Of a stretch of DNA of 64,000 nt, positions 29,081 through 37,980 are shown one piece after another. The position numbers and the translations under genes were made by a program. Under the pieces are notes generated by a model. It was not told the DNA's origin and did not search any database. It saw only the letters and a program-made list of their open reading frames with translations. Every line of letters begins with the position of its first letter. The stretch's first letter is position 1. The stretch is from Corynebacterium aurimucosum ATCC 700975 (lineage in GTDB: Bacteria; Actinomycetota; Actinomycetes; Mycobacteriales; Mycobacteriaceae), in contig NZ_VDTC01000002.1 in NCBI RefSeq assembly GCF_007672725.1, positions 124,001-188,000 of the forward strand, given 5' to 3'.

Positions 29081-30052
29081 ATGATCCTTACTTTGACCCC
29101 CAACCCGAGCATCGACGCCACCGTGCGCTTGAACGAGGAACTCGAACCTGGTGCTGTTCACCGCGCCGGATCCGTCTCCAGCGTTGCCGGTGGTAAAGGC
29201 GTCAACGTTACGCACGCGGTAACGCTCGCCAACGTCGACAGCCTGGCGCTGCTCCCCGCCGTTGCCTCCGATCCTTTCTTGGCCCTCGCGGCCGAGGCAT
29301 CGATTCCCGTGCAGGCCGTGCCCACTCACAGCGCGGTGCGCACCAACACCACTCTGACCGAGCCGAATGGCCGCACGACCAAGCTCAACGGCCCCGGCGC
29401 CACGCTCGATACGGACGTGCAGCAAGCCGTTGCACAGGCACTCGCAGAACACTGCGCCGACGCCGAGTGGTTAGTCATGGCAGGTTCTCTCCCCCAAGGC
29501 GTTCCCACCGACTGGTACACGCAGCTCATCCGGGTAGCCCGCGAAGCCAACCCTGACCTCCGCATAGCCGTCGATACCTCTGATGCGCCCATGGTGGCTC
29601 TCGGTGACAACCTCGAAGTAGCCAGCCCCGACCTCATCAAGCCAAACGGCCTCGAGCTGGGCCAGCTTGCAGGTGTCGATGGTCAGGCCCTTGAGGCCGC
29701 CGCCGAAGACGGCGACTTCAGCGGAGTGGTTGAGGCCGCGAGGGTCGTCGTCAAGCGCGGCATCCCCGAGGTTCTTGTCACCCTGGGCGGCGCTGGCGCG
29801 GTGCTGGTCACGGCCAATGAAGCATGGGCTGCTACTCCCCCGCCGATTGCCCTGCGCTCCACCGTGGGTGCCGGCGATTCTTCGCTCTCCGGCTATATCC
29901 TCGCCCGCCGCTCCGGCGCCTCGTACCCCGATGCCCTGCGCCAGGCTGTGGCCTACGGTTCAGCAGCCGCAGCACTCCCGGGAACCCAGATTCCAACCCC
30001 CGAAGAACTAGATATCGAACACACGACGGTTTCTGCCGTCACCGACCTTTAG
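29081..30052 (+). CDS. fruK: 1-phosphofructokinase
   Basis: This is a 323-residue PfkB/ribokinase-family enzyme. N-terminal MILTLTPNPSIDATV and VAGGKGVNV are typical of FruK/LacC; the C-terminal anion-hole motif is STVGAGDSSLSGYI near residue 265 with the catalytic Asp. It converts fructose-1-phosphate made by FruA to fructose-1,6-bisphosphate. GAAAGGGG lies upstream of ATG 29081, and fruA follows after 22 bp. Confidence 0.94.
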   Translation: MILTLTPNPSIDATVRLNEELEPGAVHRAGSVSSVAGGKGVNVTHAVTLANVDSLALLPAVASDPFLALAAEASIPVQAVPTHSAVRTNTTLTEPNGRTTKLNGPGATLDTDVQQAVAQALAEHCADAEWLVMAGSLPQGVPTDWYTQLIRVAREANPDLRIAVDTSDAPMVALGDNLEVASPDLIKPNGLELGQLAGVDGQALEAAAEDGDFSGVVEAARVVVKRGIPEVLVTLGGAGAVLVTANEAWAATPPPIALRSTVGAGDSSLSGYILARRSGASYPDALRQAVAYGSAAAALPGTQIPTPEELDIEHTTVSAVTDL

Positions 30053-30074
30053 TAGTACTGAGGAGTACCTACCG

Positions 30075-32171
30075 ATGTCATCACGACTCATCACCACCGA
30101 CCTCGTGGCGCTCGACGCCGACTTCGGTGACAGCATCGAATCAGTCATTACCAATCTGGCCTCGCTTGTTCACGACACCGGCCGCGCTACCTCCGTGGAC
30201 GAGCTGGCAGGCCCGGCCATCGCGCGTGAAGCCAAAGCCGGCACCGGTGTCCCCGGCGGCGTTGCCATCCCGCACTGCCGCTCTGCTGCCGTGTCTGAAC
30301 CCACCCTAGCCTTCGCCCGTCTCTCGCGCGGGGTCGACTTCTCCGGCCCCGACGGTGACGCCCACTTGGTGTTCCTCATCGCTGCTCCGGAAGGCGGTGG
30401 CAAGGCCCATCTGAAGATTCTCTCGAAGCTCGCTCGCGCGCTGGTGAAGAAGGACTTCCTGGAAGCCCTTCGAACTGCGAAGACCAAAGAAGAGATCGTC
30501 TCCCTCGTCCTCGACGTTGTCAACGCAGAAAAGCCGAAGAAGAAGGCTGCGGCCACCGAATCAGCATCCACTGCAGGTGCGAGTGCAGCGGCAGCGGCTC
30601 CTGCTTCGAGCAAGGCTGCAGAGTCGAAGAAGACGCGCATTGTGGCCGTCACCGCATGCCCGACCGGCATTGCTCACACGTACATGGCTGCCGACGCCCT
30701 CACTCAAACCGCCGAGGAACGCGACGACGTCGAGCTCACCGTGGAGACCCAGGGGTCCTCCAACAACACCTCTGTTTCGGCAGACACGATTGCGGCTGCC
30801 GACGCCGTGATTTTCGCTACCGACGTGGGCGTTCGTGACCGTGAGCGCTTCGCCGGCAAGCCGGTCATCGAATCTGGCGTCAAGCGCGCCATCAACGAAC
30901 CGGGCGTGATGATCGATGAGGCCATCGCCGCCTCGAAGAACCCCAACGCGCACAAGGTGGCAGGAACTGCCGGCGCTTCCTCCTCTAGCGCTGAGGAAGA
31001 TGGCCAGGGTCTGGGCTGGGGCAAGCGTATTCAGCAAGCCATCATGACCGGCGTTTCTTACATGGTTCCGTTTGTTGCCGCGGGCGGCCTCCTCCTGGCA
31101 CTGGGATTCCTCTTCGGCGGATATGACATGGCTAATGGGTGGCAGGCCATCACCACCGACTACTCGCTGACCAACTTGCCGGGCCATGACGTCATGGTCG
31201 ACGGCGAAATGATGACCTTCAAGAAGGCAGGGTTCGCCCTGTACATCGGCGCCGTGCTCTTCGCCATCGGTCAAGCATCGATGGGATTCATCGTCGCGGC
31301 GCTCTCCGGCTACATCGCCTTCGCGCTGGCAGGCCGCCCAGGCATCGCGCCGGGCTTCGCGGGTGGTGCCATTGCCGTGACTCTCGGCGCTGGCTTCATC
31401 GGCGGTCTCGTCACAGGTCTCATTGCTGGCTTTGTTGCGCTGTGGATTGGCAAGTGGAAGGTACCGCGTTGGATCGGCTCCCTCATGCCTGTCGTTATCA
31501 TCCCGCTGCTCGCCACGATGATCACTGGCCTGCTCATGTACCTGCTTCTCGGTGCCCCGCTGGCCGCCATCATGGAGGGCCTGCAGAACTGGCTGTCCTC
31601 GATGTCTGGTTCCTCCGCTGTCCTTCTGGGCATCATCCTCGGCCTGATGATGTGCTCCGACCTGGGTGGCCCGGTCAACAAGGCTGCCTACCTCTTCGCC
31701 ACCGCTGGCCTGTCCACGGGCGACGAGGCCTCCATGAAAATCATGGCCGCCGTCATGGCCTCCGGCATGGTTCCGCCGATTGCACTGTCCATCGCGACCT
31801 TTGTGCGCAAGAACCTGTTCACGCCGGCGGAGCAGGAGAACGGCAAGTCCGCGTGGCTGCTGGGCCTGTCCTTCGTCTCCGAGGGCGCCATTCCGTTCGC
31901 TGCCGCCGACCCGCTGCGTGTCATCCCTTCGATGATGCTCGGTGGCGCGGTCACTGGTGCGCTGTCGATGTCCCTTGACGTCATGTCTCGCGCCCCGCAC
32001 GGCGGAATCTTCGTTATCTTCGCCATCGAACCTGCGTGGGCGTACTTCGTGGCCATCCTTGCCGGCGTCATCGTGTCCACCATCGCGGTCATCGCGATGA
32101 AGCGATTCTGGCCCAACAAGGCTGCTGAAGAGGCTGCAGCAAAGGCCGACATGGCCAAGGCTGCCGCCTAA
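30075..32171 (+). CDS. fruA: Fructose-specific PTS enzyme IIABC
   Basis: This is a 698-residue fused permease. The IIA domain (residues 1-155) has its phospho-His in VAIPHCRS near residue 75. An Ala/Lys-rich linker leads to the IIB domain starting IVAVTACPTGIAHTYMAAD, with the phospho-Cys near residue 196. The IIC domain with about nine membrane segments covers residues ~320-690. It takes up fructose as fructose-1-phosphate. C. glutamicum names the equivalent gene ptsF. It is co-transcribed with fruK and probably ptsH. Confidence 0.95.
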   Translation: MSSRLITTDLVALDADFGDSIESVITNLASLVHDTGRATSVDELAGPAIAREAKAGTGVPGGVAIPHCRSAAVSEPTLAFARLSRGVDFSGPDGDAHLVFLIAAPEGGGKAHLKILSKLARALVKKDFLEALRTAKTKEEIVSLVLDVVNAEKPKKKAAATESASTAGASAAAAAPASSKAAESKKTRIVAVTACPTGIAHTYMAADALTQTAEERDDVELTVETQGSSNNTSVSADTIAAADAVIFATDVGVRDRERFAGKPVIESGVKRAINEPGVMIDEAIAASKNPNAHKVAGTAGASSSSAEEDGQGLGWGKRIQQAIMTGVSYMVPFVAAGGLLLALGFLFGGYDMANGWQAITTDYSLTNLPGHDVMVDGEMMTFKKAGFALYIGAVLFAIGQASMGFIVAALSGYIAFALAGRPGIAPGFAGGAIAVTLGAGFIGGLVTGLIAGFVALWIGKWKVPRWIGSLMPVVIIPLLATMITGLLMYLLLGAPLAAIMEGLQNWLSSMSGSSAVLLGIILGLMMCSDLGGPVNKAAYLFATAGLSTGDEASMKIMAAVMASGMVPPIALSIATFVRKNLFTPAEQENGKSAWLLGLSFVSEGAIPFAAADPLRVIPSMMLGGAVTGALSMSLDVMSRAPHGGIFVIFAIEPAWAYFVAILAGVIVSTIAVIAMKRFWPNKAAEEAAAKADMAKAAA

Positions 32172-32229
32172 CCCTTAACCCGCGTACACTTGTAAGCACG
32201 AAATACCGTAATTCGAAAGGATTATCATC

Positions 32230-32499
32230 ATGGCTTCTAAGACCGTCAAGGTTGGTTCCTCCGTCGGACTGCACGCACGTCCGGCCTCCATCATCGCAGA
32301 CGCTGCCGCTGAGTTCGATGAGGACATCTTCCTCACCCTCGTTGGCGATGAGGACGAGGATGAGACCGATGCTGCTTCCTCCCTCATGATCATGGCTCTC
32401 GGCGCCGAGCAGGGCGACGAAGTCACCGTGACCTCCGAGAACGAGGCAGCTGTCGAGAAGATTGCTGGCCTTATCGAGCAGGACCTCGACGCTTCCTAA
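32230..32499 (+). CDS. ptsH: Phosphocarrier protein HPr
   Basis: This is an 89-residue protein. The phosphorylated His is His15 in VGLHARPASI. The segment around the usual regulatory Ser (SSLMIMALGAEQG, Ser50/51) is present, but HPr kinase is generally absent in actinobacteria. An extra acidic stretch (GDEDEDETD) lies before it. AAAGGA precedes ATG 32230, about 58 bp after fruA. Confidence 0.95.
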   Translation: MASKTVKVGSSVGLHARPASIIADAAAEFDEDIFLTLVGDEDEDETDAASSLMIMALGAEQGDEVTVTSENEAAVEKIAGLIEQDLDAS

Positions 32500-32523
32500 A
32501 GCACTTTCCGTTTATAGAACGGC

Positions 32524-32565
32524 AGCTCCCGCTTCCCTCTTTGATGAGGGTGGCGGGAGCTTTTC
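32524..32565 (+). terminator. ptsH intrinsic terminator
   Basis: AGCTCCCGC (32524-32532) pairs with GCGGGAGCT (32553-32561), with an inner CCCTC/GAGGG stem, followed by TTTTCGTT, right after ptsH. Confidence 0.9.
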
Positions 32566-32585
32566 GTTGCTTGGTTGTCTAGCAA

Positions 32586-32711
32586 ATGGTTCTAGTCATC
32601 GGGCTCTACTCAAACGGTTTTGCTGGGGGCAAGGAAACCATATAGAGGTGCCTAGAAGGTTCACTTGACCCCAAGAAAACCTTCTGACCCGAACCATGTG
32701 AGTAGAACCAT
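32586..32711. other. Foldable module 1 in the ptsH-uraA gap (multi-branch inverted repeats)
   Basis: ATGGTTCTA (32586-32594) pairs perfectly with TAGAACCAT (32703-32711), and a competing stem is TCTACTC/GAGTAGA (32605-32611 and 32700-32706). Enclosed are hairpin GGTTT-TGC/GCA-AAACC (32616-32639) and hairpin AGAAGGTT-CTTG/CAAG-AACCTTCT (32654-32685). GAACCATGTG occurs twice (32691-32700 and 32705-32714). No ORF is credible. It could be a non-coding RNA, a 3'-UTR element or a small non-autonomous repeat. Confidence 0.5.
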
Positions 32712-32735
32712 GTGGATGCGCTGCCTCATACCGCA

Positions 32736-32835
32736 GAGGGACCGAAGTACAAGCACCTTATGCAGATTTCTGCACACATTCACCTGGGGTTTTGCGTAAA
32801 TACGCGTCCAGAAGGTGCCTTTACTCCGGTCCCTT
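32736..32835 (-). other. Foldable module 2: 22-nt-arm helix in the uraA 3' region
   Basis: The arm 32738-32759 pairs with 32812-32833 at all but three positions (GGGACCG/CGGTCCC, AGTA/TACT and GCACCTT/AAGGTGC blocks). Two of the three mismatches (A-C on the + strand) become U-G wobbles in minus-strand RNA, so the fold favours the uraA transcript side. The apex contains TGCAGA/TCTGCA (32761-32774) and GCGTA/TACGC (32794-32805). The helix begins about 28 nt beyond the uraA stop. Confidence 0.55.
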
Positions 32836-32861
32836 ATCCTCGCTAATCGGCGGAAGCGCCT

Positions 32862-34142
32862 CTAGTACTTCGCGCCGCGTCCCTCACCAATGGTGCCGTA
32901 GAGCTTCTTCATCACCGGGTAGAGCACGATGATGCCAACCGAGCCCCAGGCAATACCTTCGAGCGTCACACCGAAGACGTCGAGCGTGAGATTGCCAATG
33001 CCCGCGATGAGCGCCACTGCCGCCGCAGTAAGGTTCACCGGGTTGTTGAAGTTGACCTTGTTGTCCATCCAGATGCGCACGCCAAGCATGCCGATAAGGC
33101 CGTAGAGGACGATGCAAGCACCACCCAGCACGCCCGTGGGGATGGTGAAGATAAGCGCGCCAAACTTCGGGATGAAGGCCAGCGCGATAGCGGTAACAGC
33201 GGCTACCCAATAGGCGGCCGTCGAGTAGACGCGGGTGGCGGCCATGACGCCGATGTTCTCCGCGTAGGTTGTGGTGCCGGAACCACCGAAACCACCGGCC
33301 AGGGAGGTAGCCAGGCCGTCCGCGATGAGAGCATCGCCAGCGAGATCATCGAGGTCGCGCTTGGTCATCTCAGAGACCGCCTTAACGTGGCCGACATTTT
33401 CAGCAATCAGAACGACCAACACCGGAAGTGCTGCCGCGATGGCTGAAACGTGGAACTCCGGCGCATGGAACTGCGGGAAGCCAATCCAAGCCGCCTCGCG
33501 GATAGACTCCACCGCGCCCTCACCGAGGTTGCCCGTGGCGGCCGCGAAAGCCCAGCCGACGACGACACCAATCAGAATCGACAGACGCGAAACCATGCCC
33601 CGCCCAGCGACAGTGGCGAGGATGATGACCGCCAGCGTCACCGTGGCAACCAGCGGCTGGTTCGAATAGTTGGTGGCTGCATTGGGAGCCAAGTTGAGGC
33701 CGATCAGCGCAACAATGGCACCGGTGACGGCCGGCGGCATGACAGCGTCGAGGACCTTTCGGCCCGCCGCCTTCACCGCGAGACCAATGGCCACCAAGAC
33801 CAGGCCAGTCACGAGGACGGAACCTGCCTGCGCGCCAATGCCGTACTGCTGGGAGGCGCTCAGCGGCGCAATGAACGCGAATGAGGAGCCCAGGTAGGAA
33901 GGCAAGCGGTTGCGGGTAATCAGGAGGAACAGAATCGTTCCCAAACCCGAAAACAGCAGCGTCGTGTTGACCGGGAATCCGGTCAGGGTGGGCACGAGCA
34001 ACGTCGCGCCGAACATGGCCACCACGTGCTGCATGCCGATGCCGATGGTGCGGCCCCAGCTCAATCGTTCTTCGGGTGCGACAACCGCGCCCGGCTTAAT
34101 CGTCTTTCCGTCCCCGTGGACGGCCCAGCCAAAATTACTCAC
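32862..34142 (-). CDS. uraA: Uracil/xanthine permease (NCS2 family)
   Basis: This is a 426-residue membrane protein with a GTG start (MSNFGWAVHGDGK). About 12-14 hydrophobic segments include QHVVAMFGATLLVPTLTG, the NCS2 opening, and the signature region VLIAENVGHVKAVSEM near residue 245 with the conserved Glu, then FGGSGTTTYAENIGVM. It imports uracil by proton symport in UraA homologues; the exact base cannot be read from sequence. It lies 34 bp downstream of hflX on the same strand and may be co-transcribed. Confidence 0.9.
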   Translation of the reverse strand: MSNFGWAVHGDGKTIKPGAVVAPEERLSWGRTIGIGMQHVVAMFGATLLVPTLTGFPVNTTLLFSGLGTILFLLITRNRLPSYLGSSFAFIAPLSASQQYGIGAQAGSVLVTGLVLVAIGLAVKAAGRKVLDAVMPPAVTGAIVALIGLNLAPNAATNYSNQPLVATVTLAVIILATVAGRGMVSRLSILIGVVVGWAFAAATGNLGEGAVESIREAAWIGFPQFHAPEFHVSAIAAALPVLVVLIAENVGHVKAVSEMTKRDLDDLAGDALIADGLATSLAGGFGGSGTTTYAENIGVMAATRVYSTAAYWVAAVTAIALAFIPKFGALIFTIPTGVLGGACIVLYGLIGMLGVRIWMDNKVNFNNPVNLTAAAVALIAGIGNLTLDVFGVTLEGIAWGSVGIIVLYPVMKKLYGTIGEGRGAKY

Positions 34143-34176
34143 GAGCCCTAATTATGGCTCACGCGAGCACCGAAAC

Positions 34177-35655
34177 CTAAGCGTCTTGGTCAGAAACTCG
34201 AAATTCTTTGAGCTCGGCGGCGACGGAGGCTGGCAGGCGGACGTCGACAAGCGTGCCCTCCCCCGTGTAGTCCTCGCCGCGCACGGTGCCTTGGGTGTGG
34301 ATGCGATCGATCACGTCCCCGCGGGTAAACGGCACGAGAAGCCGCACGTGTTCATCCTGAGAGTTGAGGAACAGCTCCACGCGCGTGGTGAGCTCATCAA
34401 TGCCCTCCCCCGTCTTGGCGGAAACATACACAACATTGTCACGGTCAAGGACGTGACGCAGTTCCGCCAACACCAGCGGATCGGCCTGGTCAATCTTATT
34501 GATCACGACGATCTCCGGCGGTGCCTCCTCACCGGTCTCCTTCACGATGTCATAAATGACCTGGTTAACGGCCTCAATCTGCTTAAGCGGAAAGGGATCC
34601 GACCCGTCCACCACGTGCAGCATCAGGTCTGCTGCGAGGACCTCCTCCAAGGTGGACTTGAAGGCTTCCACCAACTGCGTGGGCAGGTGGCGCACGAACC
34701 CAACGGTATCGGTGAAGACGACCTGGCGGCCATCGGCAAGCTCGGCGCGGCGAGTGGTGGGATCCAAGGTCGCGAACAGCGCGTCCTCCACCAGCACGCC
34801 GGCACCCGTCATTGCATTAATGAGGGAGGACTTGCCAGCGTTGGTGTAGCCGGCGATGGCGATCTGAGGGATCGTCGATGACGCACGGCGCGAACGCTTA
34901 ATCTCACGTGCCGTTTTCATCGCCCTAAGTTCCTTGCGAAGCAGGGCCATCTGCGTGCGGATGCGGCGGCGGTCCGTCTCAATCTTGGTCTCACCCGGAC
35001 CACGCAGGCCCACGCCACCGTTGGAGCCGGCGCGGCCGCCCGCCTGGCGCGAGAGGTTACCACCCCAACCACGGGTATGGGTATAGAGGTATTCCAGCTG
35101 CGCGAGCGAGACCTGGGCCTTGCCTTCCTTGGACTTGGCGTGCTGAGCAAAGATATCCAGGATGAGCATGGTGCGGTCAATGACCTTGGTGTTGAGCGCA
35201 CGCTCCAGGGCAGAGAGCTGGCCGGGGGTTAGCTCGCCATCGCACACCACGGTATCCGCGCCAGTAGCAGCCACGATGTCCTTGAGCTCGTTCACTTTGC
35301 CCGAACCGATATAGGTGCCTGGATCCGGTTTATCTCGCTTCTGGTACAAGGCTTCGACGACTTCGGCTCCCGCGGTTTCCGTCAGAGCGGCTAACTCCGC
35401 CATCGTGGCCTCAACCTCGGCCACGGTACCTTCGGTCCACACTCCCACGAGCACCACTTGCTCAAGGCGCAGTTTTCGATACTCCACCTCGTAACCATCG
35501 GTGGTGTCTTCCGCGCGGATGGTGGTCTCACGGTTTACTCGCCGGAAGGCGTTGCGCTCCGCAAGGTCGAGATCACCGGTAGTTGGCTCCTGTGAATTGG
35601 GCGCGGGCTCACCAAAAGCCTGCGCGAGGAGATCATCATGGGTTTCTTTTGTCAT
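34177..35655 (-). CDS. hflX: Ribosome-associated GTPase HflX
   Basis: This is a 492-residue protein starting MTKETHDDLLAQAFGEP. The N-terminal HflX domain has the GYVEALYQK-like and GSGKVNELK segments, then a helical region with a Gly/Arg motif (RQAGGRAGSNGG), and the G domain with P-loop GYTNAGKSSL near residue 290, DTVGF, and NKID. HflX splits stalled 70S ribosomes in heat stress. The start at 35655 follows GGGAG. A SigH-like promoter lies at 35687-35713, about 30 nt upstream. Confidence 0.94.
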   Translation of the reverse strand: MTKETHDDLLAQAFGEPAPNSQEPTTGDLDLAERNAFRRVNRETTIRAEDTTDGYEVEYRKLRLEQVVLVGVWTEGTVAEVEATMAELAALTETAGAEVVEALYQKRDKPDPGTYIGSGKVNELKDIVAATGADTVVCDGELTPGQLSALERALNTKVIDRTMLILDIFAQHAKSKEGKAQVSLAQLEYLYTHTRGWGGNLSRQAGGRAGSNGGVGLRGPGETKIETDRRRIRTQMALLRKELRAMKTAREIKRSRRASSTIPQIAIAGYTNAGKSSLINAMTGAGVLVEDALFATLDPTTRRAELADGRQVVFTDTVGFVRHLPTQLVEAFKSTLEEVLAADLMLHVVDGSDPFPLKQIEAVNQVIYDIVKETGEEAPPEIVVINKIDQADPLVLAELRHVLDRDNVVYVSAKTGEGIDELTTRVELFLNSQDEHVRLLVPFTRGDVIDRIHTQGTVRGEDYTGEGTLVDVRLPASVAAELKEFRVSDQDA

Positions 35656-35686
35656 ATGCTCCCTATTCTTGCACGTTGTCCCTCTC

Positions 35687-35713
35687 AACTGGGAATCTCC
35701 GCTTCCTGTTCCC
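35687..35713 (-). promoter_or_regulatory. Candidate SigH promoter of hflX
   Basis: On the minus strand GGGAAC (35708-35713) is followed after exactly 18 nt by GTT (35687-35689), the same geometry as at sigB and clgR. The start codon of hflX is about 32 nt downstream. Confidence 0.5.
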
Positions 35714-35786
35714 ACAGACTTCCGCAGCACGGTGACGTATCAGCGCTGGTTTTTGAGTCCCCTCTGCGACAGATACAATGGTGCGC

Positions 35787-36560
35787 ATGACCGTGAAAGA
35801 AACCTCCCACCCAGAGATGCAGGCCATCGGCCTCAACTACGAGCGCTGGCAGGACGCCGTTGAGGCAGCCATTTCCACCAATCAACTGGCAGTGACCGGG
35901 GAGGTTCGCGGGGGACAACTTATCCAGTTCGCGGATCCTTCCGGCGCGCAGCTCAATATCCTTGCCGTCGAGCCTTTCGCCACCTTCATTGGTTTCGAGG
36001 GCGTTACCCAGGGCTTCGCCCACGTGTCGATGATTAATGATGTCTTGGCTTTCCTGGACATCATTGATCCTTTCGGCAACGTGCTCGCGCAGGCGACGGC
36101 AAATCTGGCGCAGGGCCCGCTCCTCGCTGACGAAGACACCCAGCAGTGGCAGCAAGTAGAGCTCACTGCGATGGGTCTCAACGTCTCCGCATTCGACAGC
36201 ACAGATGCCTACGAAGCAGCGAAAGGAAGCTACCCGGCCACGTTTGAGTCCGCGGGCGCGGACATTGTCGCGGCTGGCTCCGGCGCCGAAACCCCCACCC
36301 CGGGCTGCACCTTTGCAGCACGGGTCATGGAATCCGAGTGGCGCCACAACCAGCTCACCGATGAACGCTTCATGCATCTGGTCATGGATGGTGCGTTCCC
36401 CTTCGATCTCTGCTTGCCCGAGAGCTTTGGAGACCTCCCGGTAAAGGATTCCGTTCTTGCGGGCTCGGCAATGCTGACCGCCTCGATCGCGCTGCCTACC
36501 GGCGGCTGCGGCGGCGAAGGAGGGTGCGCCTGCGGCTCCGGCGGCTGCGGCGGTCACTAG
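35787..36560 (+). CDS. Unknown protein with Cys/Gly-rich C-terminal tail
   Basis: This is a 257-residue soluble protein, MTVKETSHPEMQAIGLNYER onward, with two similar halves of beta-rich character (residues ~30-135 and ~140-235) and no signal peptide. The last ~18 residues are almost only Gly and Cys with a terminal His (CGGEGGCACGSGGCGGH), giving four Cys in a putative metal-binding tail. TACAAT (35774-35779) ends exactly 7 nt before ATG 35787, so this start and a leaderless mRNA are preferred over the ATG at 35778, which overlaps the -10. Conserved position after hflX in Corynebacterium; function unknown. Confidence 0.72.
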   Translation: MTVKETSHPEMQAIGLNYERWQDAVEAAISTNQLAVTGEVRGGQLIQFADPSGAQLNILAVEPFATFIGFEGVTQGFAHVSMINDVLAFLDIIDPFGNVLAQATANLAQGPLLADEDTQQWQQVELTAMGLNVSAFDSTDAYEAAKGSYPATFESAGADIVAAGSGAETPTPGCTFAARVMESEWRHNQLTDERFMHLVMDGAFPFDLCLPESFGDLPVKDSVLAGSAMLTASIALPTGGCGGEGGCACGSGGCGGH

Positions 36561-36581
36561 AACTTCCGTAGAGTAGTTCAC

Positions 36582-37115
36582 ATGAGTTTTTCCGCATCTC
36601 AGCGTCGCGGCCTTGCGCTGCTTCTCGCCGTGGTTACCGCTGCGGTGTTGATTCTGACGCTGAAGCTGCCGGGGGTTATCCTCGCCGCGTTTGTGTGCGC
36701 AGCGCTGTGGCTCTTTGCCGACGCCCGCCCCAACGCCTCTGAACATGCGGCACTGCGGGCTTCTATTGCGCTCACGGTGGAGGACATCACGGGAGTGCTT
36801 GAGGATTACGCGACGTTTGCCACGAGCGACGACGCAGAGTCCCTCGCCGACCGCACGTTGCACCGCCCGGCGCTTGTCGACGCCGACTGCGCCAACCCCG
36901 CCATCGAAGCGTTCCACTACGAGATGCATGGCGCGCAACGCTTCTTACGCCGCCTCGACGCTCGAGTAAACTCGCCGAATGCCGAGACAAGTGAGCTTGA
37001 ATCCCTGCTCAAGGTAGCCGATGAACGCGCCGCCGAGCTCAAAGAAGCCTGGCTCGCCGCCCGCCGCGCTGCCTTGGCCTTGGGTACCAATTACGAAAAG
37101 GAGGACGGACGCTAA
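36582..37115 (+). CDS. Small membrane protein of unknown function
   Basis: This is a 177-residue protein with two adjacent hydrophobic segments (about residues 8-28 and 30-48) followed by a long, charged, largely helical cytoplasmic region. It has no motif I recognise. TAGAGT (36569-36574) ends 7 nt before ATG 36582 and no Shine-Dalgarno is present, suggesting a leaderless mRNA separate from the gene upstream, which ends 22 bp before. It converges with dapF (17-bp gap). Confidence 0.7.
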   Translation: MSFSASQRRGLALLLAVVTAAVLILTLKLPGVILAAFVCAALWLFADARPNASEHAALRASIALTVEDITGVLEDYATFATSDDAESLADRTLHRPALVDADCANPAIEAFHYEMHGAQRFLRRLDARVNSPNAETSELESLLKVADERAAELKEAWLAARRAALALGTNYEKEDGR

Positions 37116-37132
37116 ACGCCGTCCTGAAAGCC

Positions 37133-37969
37133 CTATAGTGACGTTTCACCAGTTGCCACGATGCGCGAAGGGCCCGTCAGCGTGGAGCCGTCCTCGGTGA
37201 TTTCTACCTGGACCTCGCCGCCGGGGACGATGACGCGGACGCTGCCGGTGATGCGGGAGGCGTCGGCAAGCGCGGCGCACGCTGCCGCCACCGTTCCGGT
37301 GCCGCACGAACGAGTCTCACCCGAGCCGCGCTCGAAGACGCGCATGTGAACCGTTCCATCCCGCAAGGGCGTGACCAGCTCAAGGTTGACGCCAGCCGGG
37401 AAGAAATCCGTATCAAATACCGGTTGCTCGAGGCGCTTTCCAGCCAATTCCTCTGCGCTAAGGCCTGGGATAACCGCCGCCAAATGGGGATTTCCCACGT
37501 CTACGCCAAGGCCGGCAAAGCTCTCCCCCGCCATCGACGCTGTGGAGACGCCGAGCACCTGTACTGGGCCCATCTCCACGCTGACTTCGGCCGCTGTGTC
37601 GTTAAAGGAGTGCACGGTCACCTGCTTGGCCCCTGCGCGAGTGCCCACGGTGAAGGCGTCGGTATCCACCAACCCCCGTGAGCGGACCCAGTGTGCGAAG
37701 ACCCGGGTGCCGTTGCCACACATCTCCGCAATCGAGCCATCCGCATTGCGGTAGTCCATGAACCAGTCCTCCGCAGCGATACCCGGCGCGAGTTCCTCAA
37801 TCTCCCCATTGGCAAGCAGCTGACCGGCGCGGATAACGCGCAGCACGCCGTCCGCACCGATTCCCGCACGACGGTCACACAGAGCCACTACCTTTTCCGG
37901 CGGCAGCGCTTCTGTTCCTTCCACAATGACGAAGTCGTTCCCAGTTCCGTGGCCTTTTGCAAACTTCAT
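37133..37969 (-). CDS. dapF: Diaminopimelate epimerase
   Basis: This is a 278-residue enzyme starting [16 protein letters not shown]. Both catalytic Cys residues are visible: AEMCGNGTR near residue 83 and ETRSCGTGT near residue 227. It converts LL- to meso-diaminopimelate for lysine and peptidoglycan synthesis, complementing dapA and dapB in this window. It lies 11 bp after miaA on the same strand, the third gene of an operon starting at 39539. Confidence 0.96.
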   Translation of the reverse strand: MKFAKGHGTGNDFVIVEGTEALPPEKVVALCDRRAGIGADGVLRVIRAGQLLANGEIEELAPGIAAEDWFMDYRNADGSIAEMCGNGTRVFAHWVRSRGLVDTDAFTVGTRAGAKQVTVHSFNDTAAEVSVEMGPVQVLGVSTASMAGESFAGLGVDVGNPHLAAVIPGLSAEELAGKRLEQPVFDTDFFPAGVNLELVTPLRDGTVHMRVFERGSGETRSCGTGTVAAACAALADASRITGSVRVIVPGGEVQVEITEDGSTLTGPSRIVATGETSL

Positions 37970-37980
37970 AGGTTTAAAGT

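Noticed and set aside
30561..32000. Minus-strand frame of about 480 codons opposite fruA
   Set aside because: His/Arg/Gly-rich antisense of a membrane-protein gene; no motifs, while fruA is unambiguous.
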